NCBI RefSeq assembly: GCF_040869045.1
Contig: NC_090319.1
Location: forward strand, 231,997,832-232,061,831
Source of the DNA: Eurosta solidaginis
Taxonomy: Eukaryota; Arthropoda; Insecta; Diptera; Tephritidae
Length of the DNA stretch: 64,000 nt
Direction of reading: 5' to 3'
Shown here: in pieces, positions 22,691 through 33,769 of the stretch
Layout of the letters: each line of letters starts with the position of its first letter
Numbering within the stretch: position 1 is the stretch's first letter
Notes under the pieces: generated by a model
Seen by the model: the letters and a program-made list of their open reading frames with translations, nothing else
What the model was told of the DNA's origin: nothing
The model's database searches: none
Translations under genes and position numbers: made by a program

Positions 22691-23090
22691 GTCCGGTAAA
22701 AGTGACATCAAAATATTTTGGAGTTGGAGGAGGGACAAGCATACGTGGGGCAGAGTCGAATAAAGTCTTTGGAAGGATTATGTGTTGAGGACTTAGATTG
22801 TAACAAATTGTCAGGAAAGAGTCCTTGTAATAATGAGTCACTAAATGAACTAAATAAAAATAAGAGAGAAATAATAGGCAATTAAATAAAACCGTTGGCC
22901 TCGTGAAATTTCTAAAAATATGAGGGGTAGCATAACCTGATTAAGGTTCAGTTGGTCTTATATATGACTATCAATAGACATTTTACGCGTCCAACGCTTT
23001 TATTTAATTGTCTGATCAACGCCCTAGATTTATAAGAAGTGTGATTACTAGTACCTAGGACCCACCTAATTATTTTCTAGCTTTTAGTAT
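22691..23090. other. Unassigned stretch
   Basis: No gene or repeat recognised. Confidence 0.4.
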
Positions 23091-23329
23091 TAGGTTAGGT
23101 TGAACTGGCCGGTCCATTAGGACCTCACATAGACTGATTGAGTCCGTAGTTTTACCTGAAGTTTGTTTTAACGACCAAACTGAAAAACCCTATCAAAAAC
23201 CAGGACCAATGTTATAAAATAACTCCGTCCTCTTGGCAATTACTAGAAGCTTTCTAGGACTTAAGCCACTTGCTGCTTCTAGATCTGACAGCTGTATCAC
23301 TCCTAATAGCTGGAGTCTTAGTTGGCAAG

Positions 23330-23771
23330 TGCAGGGCACGAGCACAGAACATGTTCGATCATTTCTTCCTCCAACCCGCACTTCATACATCTGCTATCAC
23401 TGACCAAGCCTAATTTAAAGGCATGTGACACCAGACGTCTACGGAGCAAGCTTCAAGAGATGCGCTCTTTTTAGCTAGGTCATCTGCTTTTTCATTGCCA
23501 TATGCCCTGCGGCCCAATATAGATGTATGCTTCTCCCTGTTCCGATTCTCTCCAGAGACTGCTTACACTCTAACACGCATTTAGACGCTGTGCTATGCGA
23601 GATTATTGGCTTAATTGCTGCTTGACTGTCAATATAAAATTTAACACGGTTGCAGCTTAAGCTATTCTCTTCCAGGGTTTCTACTGCTTTGGTTACGGCC
23701 AATATTTCTGCTTGGAAAACGCTACAGTAATCCGGCAGCCTGTACGATATGCTTATTTCCGGATTAGCACA
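23330..23771 (-). pseudogene. RNase H and zinc-finger remnant of LOA-type copy 2
   Basis: FYIDSQAAIKPIISHSTASK is in frame 23702-23475 and is followed by HLYWAAGHMAM, the GH..-type end of RNase H. The finger (CGLEEEMIEHVLCSCPAL) lies in another frame at about 23395-23330. The first RNase H aspartate block is in the preceding RT frame (VYTDGSK). Confidence 0.7.
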
Positions 23772-25027
23772 TTATACCGCAGACCCTACTCCTTCCACTA
23801 CTTTGGAACCATCTGTGTACACATGTATCGCCTCGTCCGCCATTTGCGCACCCTTGCGCCAACCGTCCACCTCTATTGTGGCTTTAAGATCTCCCTCGAG
23901 GCGCAAATAAGGAATTAGGTAGTCTGTTCGTCTTGTGATTGATGACGATATACTACTATGGCCATATGGTCGGCGCTCAAGCTGCCCCGAGGCACCGAGC
24001 CTGGTTGCAGTTGTTAATGCTATGTTCTTTGATACCAGGTCTACAGGTGGAATGTGCCGAGTAGCATACAGTGCAACCGTCGGGGTTGTTTTCAGGGCTC
24101 CCGTAATGCTAAGCATCGATAGTCTGCATACCCCCTCTAATTTTTTGAGGTATGTTGTTTTTTGTGTAGCTTTCCACCAAACAAGAACTCTATAGTATAG
24201 AATAGGGCTTACAATCGCTGTAAAAACCCAATGAGAAAGAGAGGGTGATAAGCCCCACGTACACCCCAGCATGCTTTTACATGCATAAAGTGCCGTTCAA
24301 GCCTTCTCCACACACTCCTCCTCGTTTAGCCTCCATGACATCTTACTGTCTAGGATGATTCCTAGATTTTTGTGCAAGTTTTCCCCTGTCACCCCTCCTT
24401 ACTTAGGCCTGGTCCAATTTGACACCTTGTACCTCTTTGTAAACAAGACCATATCCATCTTCTCCACATTGACTTTCAACCCTACATTAGATGCCGAGGT
24501 ATGAATATCCCGAAGCGCGCGATCCATTAAAGAACTAATCGTTGGAAGACACTTTCCACTTAGGACAATTGCAACGTCATCTGCGTAAGCCGTAAATTTT
24601 GAGGGTCCCTCATCGAATCGCCTGAGCAGTTGGTTGATGACCAGCGTCCACAGCAGAGGTGATAGCACCCCTACCTGCGGCGTGCCCCTGCGAACTGTTT
24701 TCGTGGCCTCGTACAATCCCCATTGTTATGTAACCTTCCTGCGATTTAACACGCAGCCGGTCTATCTGGTGTTAAGCTAAAGGGTCTATAGTCTTTGGGA
24801 TACACGTGACCAATCTTCCCCGCCTTTGATAAGAAAGCTACGCGAGCAGTTCTCCAAGAGTGCGGTACATGATTCAGCCTTATGCACCCATCGAATATTA
24901 TTTTAAGCCACTCCACGACCGCCATAGTTGAAACTTGTAGCATGGCCGGGAATATACCGTCTGGGCCCGGCGATATAAACTTAGAAAACGTTTTCACTCC
25001 CCATTTGATCTTGGTATCGGTCACCAA
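23772..25027 (-). pseudogene. Reverse transcriptase remnant of LOA-type copy 2
   Basis: Fingers are in 25027-24746 (SPGPDGIFPAMLQVS, SWRTARVAFLSKAGK, YPKDYRPFSL). The segment between about 24780 and 24716 is short of the part containing the A-box LDIEGAF, so a deletion is likely there. The palm frame is 24716-24399 with AYADDVAIVLSGKC (YADD at 24587-24576). Thumb and RNase H start are in 24272-23772 (PILYYRVLVWWKATQ, VYTDGSKVVEGVG). Confidence 0.8.
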
Positions 25028-25343
25028 GCCCGGCTGGCTTTCCTAAACCGTCTCCCGATGGGAAATGTTTGTCGAGAAGCACCTCAACGGATTCCTCACT
25101 ATTACGTGACCATTCCCCGTTCTCTTTCTTTATTAGTCCCTGGACTATGTTTCCCCTTGCTAGGACTTTTTTCGGCCGTGCTTTTTCGCTGGAGCACTAT
25201 ATATCCGAACAGAAACTTTTCCATGAGATTCTCTTCGCTCTGGAAATTTCACGCTTGTAGATCCTTGTACTCGTCCCGATACGCTTCGCTTTCCGCGGTC
25301 TTTGCGAGCGTAAACATTTCTTTTACCTGTCTTCTTAGAAGAC

Positions 25344-25952
25344 TCAGCTCATTGCTCCATTATGGCTCTTTGCTTTTCCTCTGAATCTTATTATAGGGCA
25401 AACTTTGTTATACGCAGTCATAAGCATCCTTGTTAGGAATTCATTCGACTCCTCCAGTTCCTCCACATTGACAACCTCTTTGGGTTCTCCCAGCTTTGTT
25501 CCTACCTGTTTCTGGAATTTAGTCCAGTTCGTTGACCTAGGATTTCTAAAGGTTCTTCCCTTCTCTACCCTCCTTAGGGGGATGCTGACATACGCATGGT
25601 CGGAGAAGGATGGTCTATCAAGGACCATCCAATCATACCTTGATATATCACGCTCGGAGCTCAATTTAATATCCAGAACATTACTGGATGTTGGACCAAT
25701 GTATGTAGGGACATTTCCCCTGTTAGCTATCTGCAAATTGGTTTGCACGATGTAACAAAATAGAAATTCCCCTCTCTCGTCCGTATCTGCTCCTCCCCTC
25801 GCATTGTGGTGCGCATTTGCATCTGCGCCTATGATCAACCGCCTTTGCGCCCTTCCTCCTGTACTAGCTTTTGCATTCCATCGGTGGAACCTCCGTAGCA
25901 AGGCCCATGTAGCAGGACGCCAGGATAAATGCCAGCTTGTTATTTTGTTCAA
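25344..25952 (-). pseudogene. Endonuclease domain of LOA-type copy 2
   Basis: 202 open codons with the hallmark LIIGADANAHHNARGG (about residues 39-54), NRGNVPTYIGPTSSNVLDI (the TS..SVLDI block) and PSFSDHAYVSI (the SDH block). These three carry catalytic Asp/Asn/His of AP-type endonucleases and are intact here. The N-terminal third (QINL..SK) is missing from this frame. It extends at its C terminus into the RT linker (FRGKAKS). Confidence 0.8.
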
Positions 25953-26067
25953 CGGCCACCGCTACGAGGTCCTCAGTAGTGTAATTAGGCAGCATATATG
26001 AATGCAGCTGTTTCCTTACCATTACTACAGTTCGCACCCGTCCTTTCTTTCATCATCAATATTTAAT

Positions 26068-26243
26068 CAAGTTATCGTGTTAACGGACAGATGGACGGAC
26101 GGACACGGGTCAATCAAATTTTTTTCGATATTGATGATTTTGAAATCTATCTCGATTCCTTTATACCTGTAGAACCAACCGTTATCCAATCAAAGTTAAT
26201 ATACTCTGTGTGTGAAGCACGCTGAGTATAAAAACGTAAACAA
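26068..26243 (+). repeat. Tail of repeat R2
   Basis: Contains AAGTTATCGTGTTAACGGAC, GGACGGACGGACA, CTATCTCGATTCC and GTTAATATACTCTGTGTG, ending GAGTATAAAAACG: identical in order to 30790-30875 plus 33551-33650. It gives the uninterrupted version of the site that copy 2 of the TIR element disrupts. R1 copy C follows in the same orientation. Confidence 0.85.
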
Positions 26244-26817
26244 AACAAGTAAGGAAGGCTAAGTTCGGGTGTAAACGAAATTACATACTCAGCTGATAGC
26301 TTTGGGGACAAAATTGTCTTTTTCATGGATACATACAAATGGTAATACTAAAAAGGGTAGCAACTTGCCTTTGCTCTCTTTCTTCAGTTATCAATTCGTT
26401 TTATTTGAATATTTTTTTTAAATATGAAAATTTGGTTAAATTTGAACGCATTTCTTTATCATTTTTTTTTAAATAACCCCTGAAATATTTTCGAAGCACT
26501 CTTGATTATGATTCCGATAAGAGACCCACCAAGGGTGACGTCTTTTGGAACGATTTTCCTTCATCCTTTGTCAAATAAGGGAAAATCACCGTGTAGGAAA
26601 ATGAACCTAGGGTAACCCTGGAATGTGTTTGTATGACATGGATATCAAATGAAAGGTGTTAATGAATATTTTAAAAGGGAGTGGGCCTTAGTTTTATAGG
26701 TGGACGCCTTTTCGAGATATCGTCATAAAGGTGGACCAGGGGAACCAGGTGACCCTTAGTTGTGTATGTGAGGCCATTTTCGAGATATCGACGAAAATGT
26801 AGACCAGGGTGACCCAG
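26244..26817 (-). repeat. Noncoding repeat R1, copy C, first part
   Basis: Inverse of the R1 3' end: AACAAGTAAGGAAGGCTAAG at 26244, ATTTCGAACG-type array units and a GTGACCCAG end at 26817. It continues at 35213 after the Harbinger insertion; R1 copy A near 5300 shows the intact junction (TTCTGGGTCACCCTGG). Confidence 0.85.
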
Positions 26818-26835
26818 TAGTGGAATTCGCTAACT
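26818..26835 (+). repeat. Left TIR of the Harbinger element
   Basis: 18 bases, one mismatch to the inverted right end. Target bases CAG precede it. Confidence 0.85.
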
Positions 26836-27095
26836 ATTTTAACGATATTTGCCATCGCTTCAATTGCGAGTCGGTAACTATAACGATTTCCTTATTCAGT
26901 AAGTATTTTGTATCGATATTCGTTTATCGACCATCAGCTGTGCGTTTAAATAAACGGCAAGTGAATTGGCTGCGCTAAAAACCACGAAATTAACATTTCT
27001 GACAATTTTAGTTAAAAAAGAAGATCGGAACTTTAATTAAATACTTTCAAACCCGGAAAGTTGCTTTATTTATAAATCAAATAGCATTTGAGTAC

Positions 27096-28230
27096 TTGGC
27101 GTACGTTTTATCACAAGACGAAGAGTTGCTAAGGCCATCGCCAGTGGACATACGGCTTCTTAGAGAAGTATATAACCCATTCCATTTGAATGCAAAGGAG
27201 TTTCGAAAGCTATACGGACTAACCCCAGACTTGGCTCATGATATTATTTCTCAACTTGATGGTCAATTAACGGGCACAAGAATAACTGCGATATCAACAG
27301 AGAAACAGGTAAATCATGCAATTTCATATAATTTTCAATTGAACACTACTATAAAAATTTCAGGTTCTAACTGCTTTACGCTTTTTCGCAACTGGTTGTT
27401 ATCAAAGGCCCGTTGGAGAACAATGGGACATATCAATGAGCCAGTCGTCTCTAAGCCGCTGTATACATAGAGTAACAAATGCTATCAACCACTCCTTTTT
27501 TTGCGATAAAGTAAAGTTTCCAATGACTCAAATAGAGCGGCAAGCTGCGAAGGAAATTTTTTCTTCGTCACCTGCACCATTTGTGTGAGGTGCTATTGGG
27601 GCTATTGATTGCACTCATGTGTCAGAGCCCAGAAATCAAGAAGAGGCATATGTGAATCATCATGTATACCATTCAATAAATGTACAAATGGTAAAAGCAA
27701 TAATTCATAGAAACTTAACGTAATTCTTTGATTATAATATATATTTATATACAGATTTTTGACCCAAACCTAAAGATATTGAATGCCAATGCTAAATTCC
27801 CAGGAGCACGGCACGATGCATTTATCTGGAGCTCCTCTGAAGAGTGATGCAGAGAAACTTTGAAAATGGTAGCCGCATAGGTAAGTGTGTTTAATGTACT
27901 GACATTTCCCAGAAAATAAAATCGCACACAAAACTACTTGCAGGTGACTCTAGATACCCTTTGGAACCCTGGCTGATGACTCCTTTGCTTAACCAACCAG
28001 AGGGGAGCCCCAAATTTCGGTATAATGGGGCATTGTGTAAAGCTCGAAACCCAGTGGAGAGACTTTTTGGTGTTCTCAAAGGAACATGGCGATGCCTATC
28101 ACAGCAAAGGACTCTTTTGTATGATCCAGGATTTACTGGATTTGCTGTTGCATAACATCCGATTAAGTGAACCCATACACGATCCTGAAACTGAATACTT
28201 ATGTAGATCAAACCCCAATTGATAGCAATG
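27096..28230 (+). pseudogene. HARBI1-like transposase, broken
   Basis: DDE nuclease that excises and inserts the element. Exon 1 27096-27308 (FRKLYGLTPDLAHDII), exon 2 27364-27690, exon 3 27755-27880, exon 4 from 27944, with GT-AG introns of 55, 64 and 63 bases. Catalytic blocks: GAIDCTHV (first Asp, about 27597-27620), ANAKFPGARHDAFIWSS (second Asp, about 27787-27837) and ARNPVERLFGVLKG (third acidic residue, about 28046-28085). Also GDSRYPLEPWLMTPL just before the last block. Damage: TGA after APFV (27586), TGA in exon 3 (about 27845), TAA after TGFAVA (28153). Family and motifs are well established; activity is excluded by the stops. Confidence 0.88.
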
Positions 28231-28249
28231 TTAATCAAGGCGCACCCTC

Positions 28250-28500
28250 TTCAATAGCGAAACGTGTTCAAGACCGACTTAGTGCTAATTACTATACTTA
28301 AGTACAGACTTAACAAACTTATAAATAAAAAAATCTACAGAAATGTAAAGCAAACATTTTGACATTTTATTTTATATTTGGAAAACTTCCATCATACCGA
28401 ACCGCCAAACTTAACAATATCATTTCAATAGAAACGGAATAAACTTCTTGTTTTTTAAAATTAAAATAAATACTTATGAGGTTTTAACACAGCTCAACTT
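28250..28500. other. 3' flank of the Harbinger transposase
   Basis: AT-rich; contains AATAAAAAAA near 28324 as a possible polyadenylation signal. Nothing else seen. Confidence 0.4.
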
Positions 28501-28502
28501 TA

Positions 28503-28709
28503 CACTCAGAAAAAACCTGAATGAAATGACAGTTAAGAAATGTTTTCCTCTTCGCATGGCCAAAATGTCTTCAAAATGAGAAAAAAATCCTCAATTTGAA
28601 GAATTTTTCCTCATTCTGGAAAAATTTGGACATGCGAATGAGGAAAAAATTTCTTAAGTGCCATTTCATTCCCATTTTTCTTCAATCGGGAGACATTTTT
28701 TTCTGAGTG
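28503..28709 (+). mobile_element. Fold-back MITE with TA duplication
   Basis: CACTCAGAAAAAA at the left end and its inverse TTTTTTTCTGAGTG at the right end, flanked by TA (28501-28502 and 28710-28711). Almost the whole 207 bases can pair: AATGAAATGACAGTTAAGAA against its near-inverse at 28640-28672, and TCTTCGCATGGCC against GGACATGCGAATGA. The TA duplication and size fit a Tc1/mariner-type miniature element; no source transposase is in the window. Confidence 0.8.
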
Positions 28710-28711
28710 TA

Positions 28712-29384
28712 TACACAATAAACTTTGTTGAATGAGAAAAATTCACTCATTCGTTTACATTGATCGATTTCTTTTGGAAATTATTAAAAAAAATTAAATG
28801 TCACTTAAGTGCAAAGACGAAATGAAATTAAAATAAAGTTTGAATGAGAAAACCCGTAATAAATACGTATGTTTTTATGACTGATATAAATAAACGCAGG
28901 TTTGCACGAAACCAAAAATCTAATTAATTGCAAAAATGTGTGTCGGGATACATATATGTTATGCCTGCTAATAGAAAATGCTCGCAATGAGTTTTGAATT
29001 CGAAATGAAAACAAAACAGCCTACAAAATTTGTTTGATTGTAGCAGAATAAGTGCGAATAGAAAAAATTTAAATTTAGGTACATTCGATTATTGAATACA
29101 AAAAACAAAAAAAAAAAAACATTTAAACAGCAATACATCGGCACTCTGATGTTTGTGAGTATACCTAGCCTGTAGCAGCAATGTAGGAGTATTACATATA
29201 CATGTGTCGGTGTATTACATTAACATTTCAGAAAATTATTACATTGTCGGTTAATGTGAACATACATAATGATACTAAAAAAGGCACTTCATGTTGACGT
29301 ACATATAAACCTACATAATCATATTAAAAAAGGCACTTCATGTTTACATACATATAAACCTATCGCTGCCATAAATATACTAAA
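28712..29384. other. Unassigned Harbinger interior with a short tandem repeat
   Basis: No gene. At 29262-29362 the phrase CATACATAATGATACTAAAA, AAGGCACTTCATGTT, ACATATAAACCTA occurs twice in tandem (step about 56). R2 starts at 29385. Confidence 0.55.
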
Positions 29385-29489
29385 AACAAGTAAAGGTGTC
29401 TAAGTTCGGGTGTAACCGAGCATTATATACTCAGCGTGAGCTTCAATTGTACATTTCATTTCAGATAAATTACTTTCCTACATAACACG

Positions 29490-30250
29490 TGGCACCGCCC
29501 GTTTTTTCTAGAAATATTTTCCGCTATAAGGAAAATATGTGTACACAATTTCATTACGATATGTTAATTTTTCTTCGAGTTATGGCTCCCGAAACATAGA
29601 AAATTGCTTAGTCACAAAAGGGGCGGTGCCACACACATTTTCAAAAATTTTAGTGTTTTCCAATTTAATGTTATAATTCAATTTAGAAAGTAAAATTCTA
29701 TTGACACAAAGCTCTTTTTCGCTAAGATATAACTTATTATTGTCGTCTACGACCCTTTTAAAAATCTTTTATATAAAAGTGGGCGTGGTCTTTAACCGAT
29801 CTCGTCCATTTCTTCTAGAAATATTTGCTGCTATAGAGAAAATTTTGTACCAAATTTTATTACGATCCGTTAATTTTTCTTCGAGTTATGGCTCCGGAAA
29901 CATAGAAAATTGCTTAGTCATAAAAGGGGCGGTGCCACACCCATTTTCAAAAATTTTAGTATTTTCCAATTTAATGTTATAATTAAATTTAGAAGGTAAA
30001 ATTCTATTGAATCGAAGCTCTTTTTCGCTACGATATAGTTCATTATTTTCGTCTACGACCCTTTTAAAAATCTTTTATATAAAAGTGGACGTGGTCTGAA
30101 ACCGACCTCGTCCATTTTTTCTAGAAATATTTCCTGCTATAGGGAAAATTTGTGTACCAAATTTTTTTACGATCCGTTAATTTTTATTCGAGTTATGGCG
30201 CCCGAAACATAGAAAATTGCTTAGTCATAAAAGGGGCGGTGCCACCTTCA
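29490..30250 (+). repeat. ~307-bp modules in R2
   Basis: GAAACATAGAAAATTGCTTA occurs at 29591, 29897 and 30204, each followed by GTCATAAAAGGGGCGGTGCC or a variant and preceded by CTAGAAATATTT. Steps are 306 and 307 bases. A fourth, more diverged module reaches about 30550. Confidence 0.85.
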
Positions 30251-31221
30251 TTTTTTTAAAATTGAAGTTTTTCTATTTATTGTTGTAAATCCACTTAAGA
30301 AATCAAATATTATTGATATAAAGCTCTTTTTTGCAAAGATATAGCTTATTTTATTCGTCCACAACCCTTTTAAAAAATCTTTTATGTAAAAGTGGGCGTG
30401 GTCCTTAACCAATTTCGTAAATTTTTCTTCAAAGCATTCCCTATAGTAAAGGCAACCTCTCGGTCGAATTTTGTTACGATAGGTTTACCGATTTTTGATT
30501 AATAATATTTGTAAAATAGATTTTATCACAAGTGGGCGGTGCCACGCCTATTTTAAAAATTTTATTTCAAATTTTTATCAAGTCTCAATATTAGTCCACA
30601 CGTCAAATTTCAACATTCTAGGTGTATTCTTTCATAAATAATCAGGTTTTTGTGTTTTCCAAAATGTTATATATATAAAAAGTGGGCGTGGTTATCATCC
30701 GATTTCGCTCATTTTCAATGCCAATCTATTCTGGGTCCAGATAAGCTCGTGTACCAAATTTGGTACATTTGAAGATATCGCAATATTTACTCAAGTTATC
30801 GTGTTATCGGACAGACGGACGGACATGGCTCAATCAAATTTTGTTTCGATACTGACGATTTTGATATATATATATATTAAGCCGTGTCGAATTGTGGGGA
30901 GGCAAAAAAATCACCCATTACTCTGTGAAAATCATATTCTAGGGATCAAATTGAGAAACTTTGCCGAAGGAACCATACCTCTAAAACGAATTCTGATGTC
31001 CCCCAATTTGGGTAGGGGTAAATTTTGAAAAATCCTACTTTGACCCATTTAGAGTGCTCCAATCGAGTCCAAATGTATGACCGACCCCCACTAACTTTGG
31101 AGGCCCGACCCACCGATGCCAGTGGTATACCCCCTGGAACCCCCCTGGGGGTTCACCATACAAACATTTCAAAAAATCGCCGGTTTTGCACTTTACATGA
31201 AAAAATCAGCTAAATGGCTAT

Positions 31222-31467
31222 GTGGTAATAAAGCCAATTGACCTTATGGCCGTTGACCTTATGTCACCACACCATCACATTAATGCATTGTCGTCGGGCC
31301 TTGATAGGTGTGCAAAGTTGCAATCAAACTTATCGCCATTCAAAGTGGTGATAAGGCCAATTGACCTTATGACCGTTGACCTTATGTCACCACACCATCA
31401 CATTAATGCATTGTCAACGGTCCTTGATACGTATGCAAAGTTTCAAATTAATCAGACTTCTAGAAAC
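31222..31467 (+). repeat. 123-bp tandem pair inside copy 2
   Basis: GTGGTAATAAAGCCAATTGACC at 31222 and GTGGTGATAAGGCCAATTGA at 31345. Each has the doubled phrase TTGACCTTATG and CACCACACCATCACATTAAT. It is absent from copy 1, so it was acquired or lost separately. Confidence 0.85.
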
Positions 31468-31509
31468 CGGTGAAAATTAAGCTCAAAAATTCCGTTACAT
31501 ACAGGCCAA

Positions 31510-33390
31510 GCTAATAAAAGCGTGCTAAAAATGAATTTAACTTAGTAATAGAAAAGAATTAAAAAAAATTATTAGAAATTAGCGTTTTTACAACCCTTTT
31601 TACATTTTAAAACCAAGGCATCACTGTGATGCATTTGCATGTCGTAAACATAGTTGAGTGGGTTTTTTATTCAACCGTTTTAAAAAATGAAGGTATCACT
31701 GTGACACAATTGCAGATCGTAAAATTGCTTGTGTTGTTTTTTTAAGCCACCACAAGACACAGCAGGTAGAATTGAAATTACCATTTCATTCTTATTACCT
31801 CGTCTCGTAGACCATATATAACGCAACAGTTTTTGTGAATGCATTAAGTCGTTGTGAAGAACTCAAAGTGTGAAGTGCTAATTTCAGATAAAAAAATATT
31901 TCAAAAAAATAATAAGTGAAGTGACCATTCCAAATCAAAAAGTTTACATACAATGAATCCACCATCCTCTACACCGCAAGATGAAGCAACTACATCAACA
32001 ACTATCGAAAACCCAATGAGTCATATACCCAAGCATGATGTTCCAGTCTTACGTAACCAATCAATTCAGAATTGGGTTCTCTCAAAATAACAGGATGAGG
32101 TTCTTTTACCATCCTAGTATGATACTTCTCATCAATTTTATCTATCGTTAAAGTATCATCTTTTCTGCCATCGAAGGAAAACGCTAACAAATTGGTATCA
32201 TCTAGCCGTTTGCGAAGGATTTCTTGTCTGCATTTCTCTTTTTCTCTGCGAACTTTCGATTTATCCATGATGAGAGGTTTCCCATGCTTATCTTTAATTT
32301 TAAAATCTTGCAAAAGAGCGGTTTCCAATGCTGATGCTACTCTGTCAGGCACACCAAATCTGTCACATACCAAGGCAAAGTTAAAACAATTGTATCTCTC
32401 TGTGTTTTGTGAACTTGTGCTTCTATCTATATCTTCGTATGTGCGTATGTTGAATCATCGGGATTTTGGTATGTTGGCATTGATGACATAGACGTTGCTC
32501 CTTGCTCTTCAGTTTCCATCATAAATGCATCCATTGTTAGTCTTCTCTGATTATGTTGATCGTGCATGAATTCTTTGAGGCGTTCGGGAACCCAGCCGCA
32601 TGAACATGGAGCTGCCTTCAAATCGCATTTACATGTTCCAATGTAAAAAATTGTTTCCAGAGATTTTACATACTCTGTAAATTGTTGGGTGTTGTTTCTT
32701 CTCTTGATTTGCTCTTGATACTTTTTAAGCAATTTATTCAATTTATTAAATACACTTTTTTCAGCATTATTTCCATACCAAGTTTTTCTCAAATTCCAAT
32801 CAACTTTTCTTGTACTTGAATAGTGAATGATTTATGGGAAAACTTTTTTTGTTCTGTTTTATCACGTTCGCTTAAGTAAAAATAATATCTCAAGATATCC
32901 AGATGGGTTGATAAATTAAGATCAGTTAAATCAGTAGACACACCAAAAACAGTAACATCATGCTTGGGTATATGACTCATTGGGTTTTCGATAGTTTTTG
33001 ATGTAGTTGCTTCATCTTGCGGTGTAGAGGATGGTGGATTCATTGTAAACTTTTTGATTTTCACTTATTATTTTTTTTTAAATAATTTTTTATCTGGAAT
33101 TAGCACTTCACACTTTGAGTTCTTCACAACGACTTAATGCATTCACAAAAACTGTTGCGTTATATATGGTCTACGAGACGAGGTAATAAGAATGAAATGG
33201 TAATTTCAATTCTACCTGCTGTGTCTTGTGGTGGCTTAAAAAAACAACACAAGCAATTTTACAATCTGCAATTGTGTCACAGTGATACCTTCATTTTTTA
33301 AAACGGTTGAATAAAAAACCCACACAACTATGTTTACGACATGCAAATGCATCACAGTGATGCCTTGGTTTTAAAATGTAAAAAGGGTTG
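31510..33390. repeat. Inverted duplication of the transposon 5' region
   Basis: 31510-32041 (+) and 33390-32990 (-) are near-identical copies of 7300-7806, meeting after the codons for PKHDV: at 32042 the sequence jumps to the inverse of 8728. Arms share AAGGCATCACTGTGATGC, CACCATCCTCTACACCGCAA and the gene start. About 430-530 bases each, so the RNA or single strand could form a long hairpin. Confidence 0.85.
32042..33043 (-). pseudogene. N-terminal third of the transposase-like gene, copy 2
   Basis: Starts at ATG 33043 (MNPPSSTPQ). A frame change at about 32795-32789 separates EKLIGI from the next stretch. The cysteine cluster CKCDLKAAPCSCGW is present at about 32630-32590, with an extra residue compared with copy 1. 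A 10-base deletion near 32430 shifts the frame just before the position of the copy 1 stop; at that codon this copy reads AGA. The second block (CDRFGVPDRVASAL to YVRLEHH) is 32367-32042, where the gene is cut by the inversion joint. Confidence 0.75.
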
Positions 33391-33769
33391 TGGGCTTTTC
33401 AAAATTTGCTCCTACCCAAAAGTTCGACCCAAATTGGGGGACATCAGAATTCGTTTTAGAGGTATGGTTCCTTCGGCAAAGTTCCTTATTTTGATCCCTG
33501 GAATACGATTTTTACAGAGCAATGAGCGATTTTTAAATCGACCCGCCCTAATATATATATATCTATCTCGATTCCTTCATACCTGTACAACCAACCGTTA
33601 CCCAATCAAAGTTAATATACTCTGTGTGCAAAGCACTCTGAGTATAAAAAGTTACATCATTTTTTGAAGTAAACTTACATCTAACATATAAAAATACGAA
33701 CTTCAAATTCAAAGTAAAAACAAATAAAATATCTTCAAAGGCACTTTATCTTCAAAGGCTATAATTTTT

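Larger units (their letters stand above)
23091..26067 (-). mobile_element. LOA/I-group non-LTR retrotransposon, copy 2
   Basis: Same family as copy 1, on the - strand: endonuclease 25952-25344, RT 25027-23772, RNase H and finger to about 23330, and a 3' tail AACCTAACCTA (plus-strand TAGGTTAGGTT at 23091). The 5' end abuts an R2 tail at 26068. It is better preserved than copy 1; the endonuclease frame is open for 202 codons. Confidence 0.8.
30880..33550 (-). mobile_element. TIR DNA transposon, copy 2, internally rearranged
   Basis: Same TIRs as 7051-10440, but the interior is reshuffled. From left: TIR; the inverted 3' subterminal segment (31040-31220); a 123-bp tandem pair; 5' UTR and gene start in + orientation (31510-32041); then, in - orientation, the transposase N-terminal third and its 5' UTR (33390 down to 32042); TIR. 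The C-terminal two thirds of the transposase is absent. It sits in a (TA)n tract of R2. It may have moved with the help of an intact relative; alternatively the inversion arose after insertion. Confidence 0.8.
29385..33650 (+). repeat. Noncoding repeat R2, full copy split by a TIR transposon
   Basis: Starts AACAAGTAAAGGTGTCTAAG and ends CTCTGAGTATAAAAA. In this orientation its head equals the head of R1 copy C (TAAGTTCGGGTGTAACCGA, TACTCAGC), and its tail is the inverse of the R1 start (TATACTCAG, CACAGAGTATATTAACTTTG), so R1 and R2 are diverged members of one family. The interior has GGGCGGTGCCAC blocks and 307-bp modules. It is interrupted at a (TA)n tract by the copy at 30880-33550. Confidence 0.8.
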
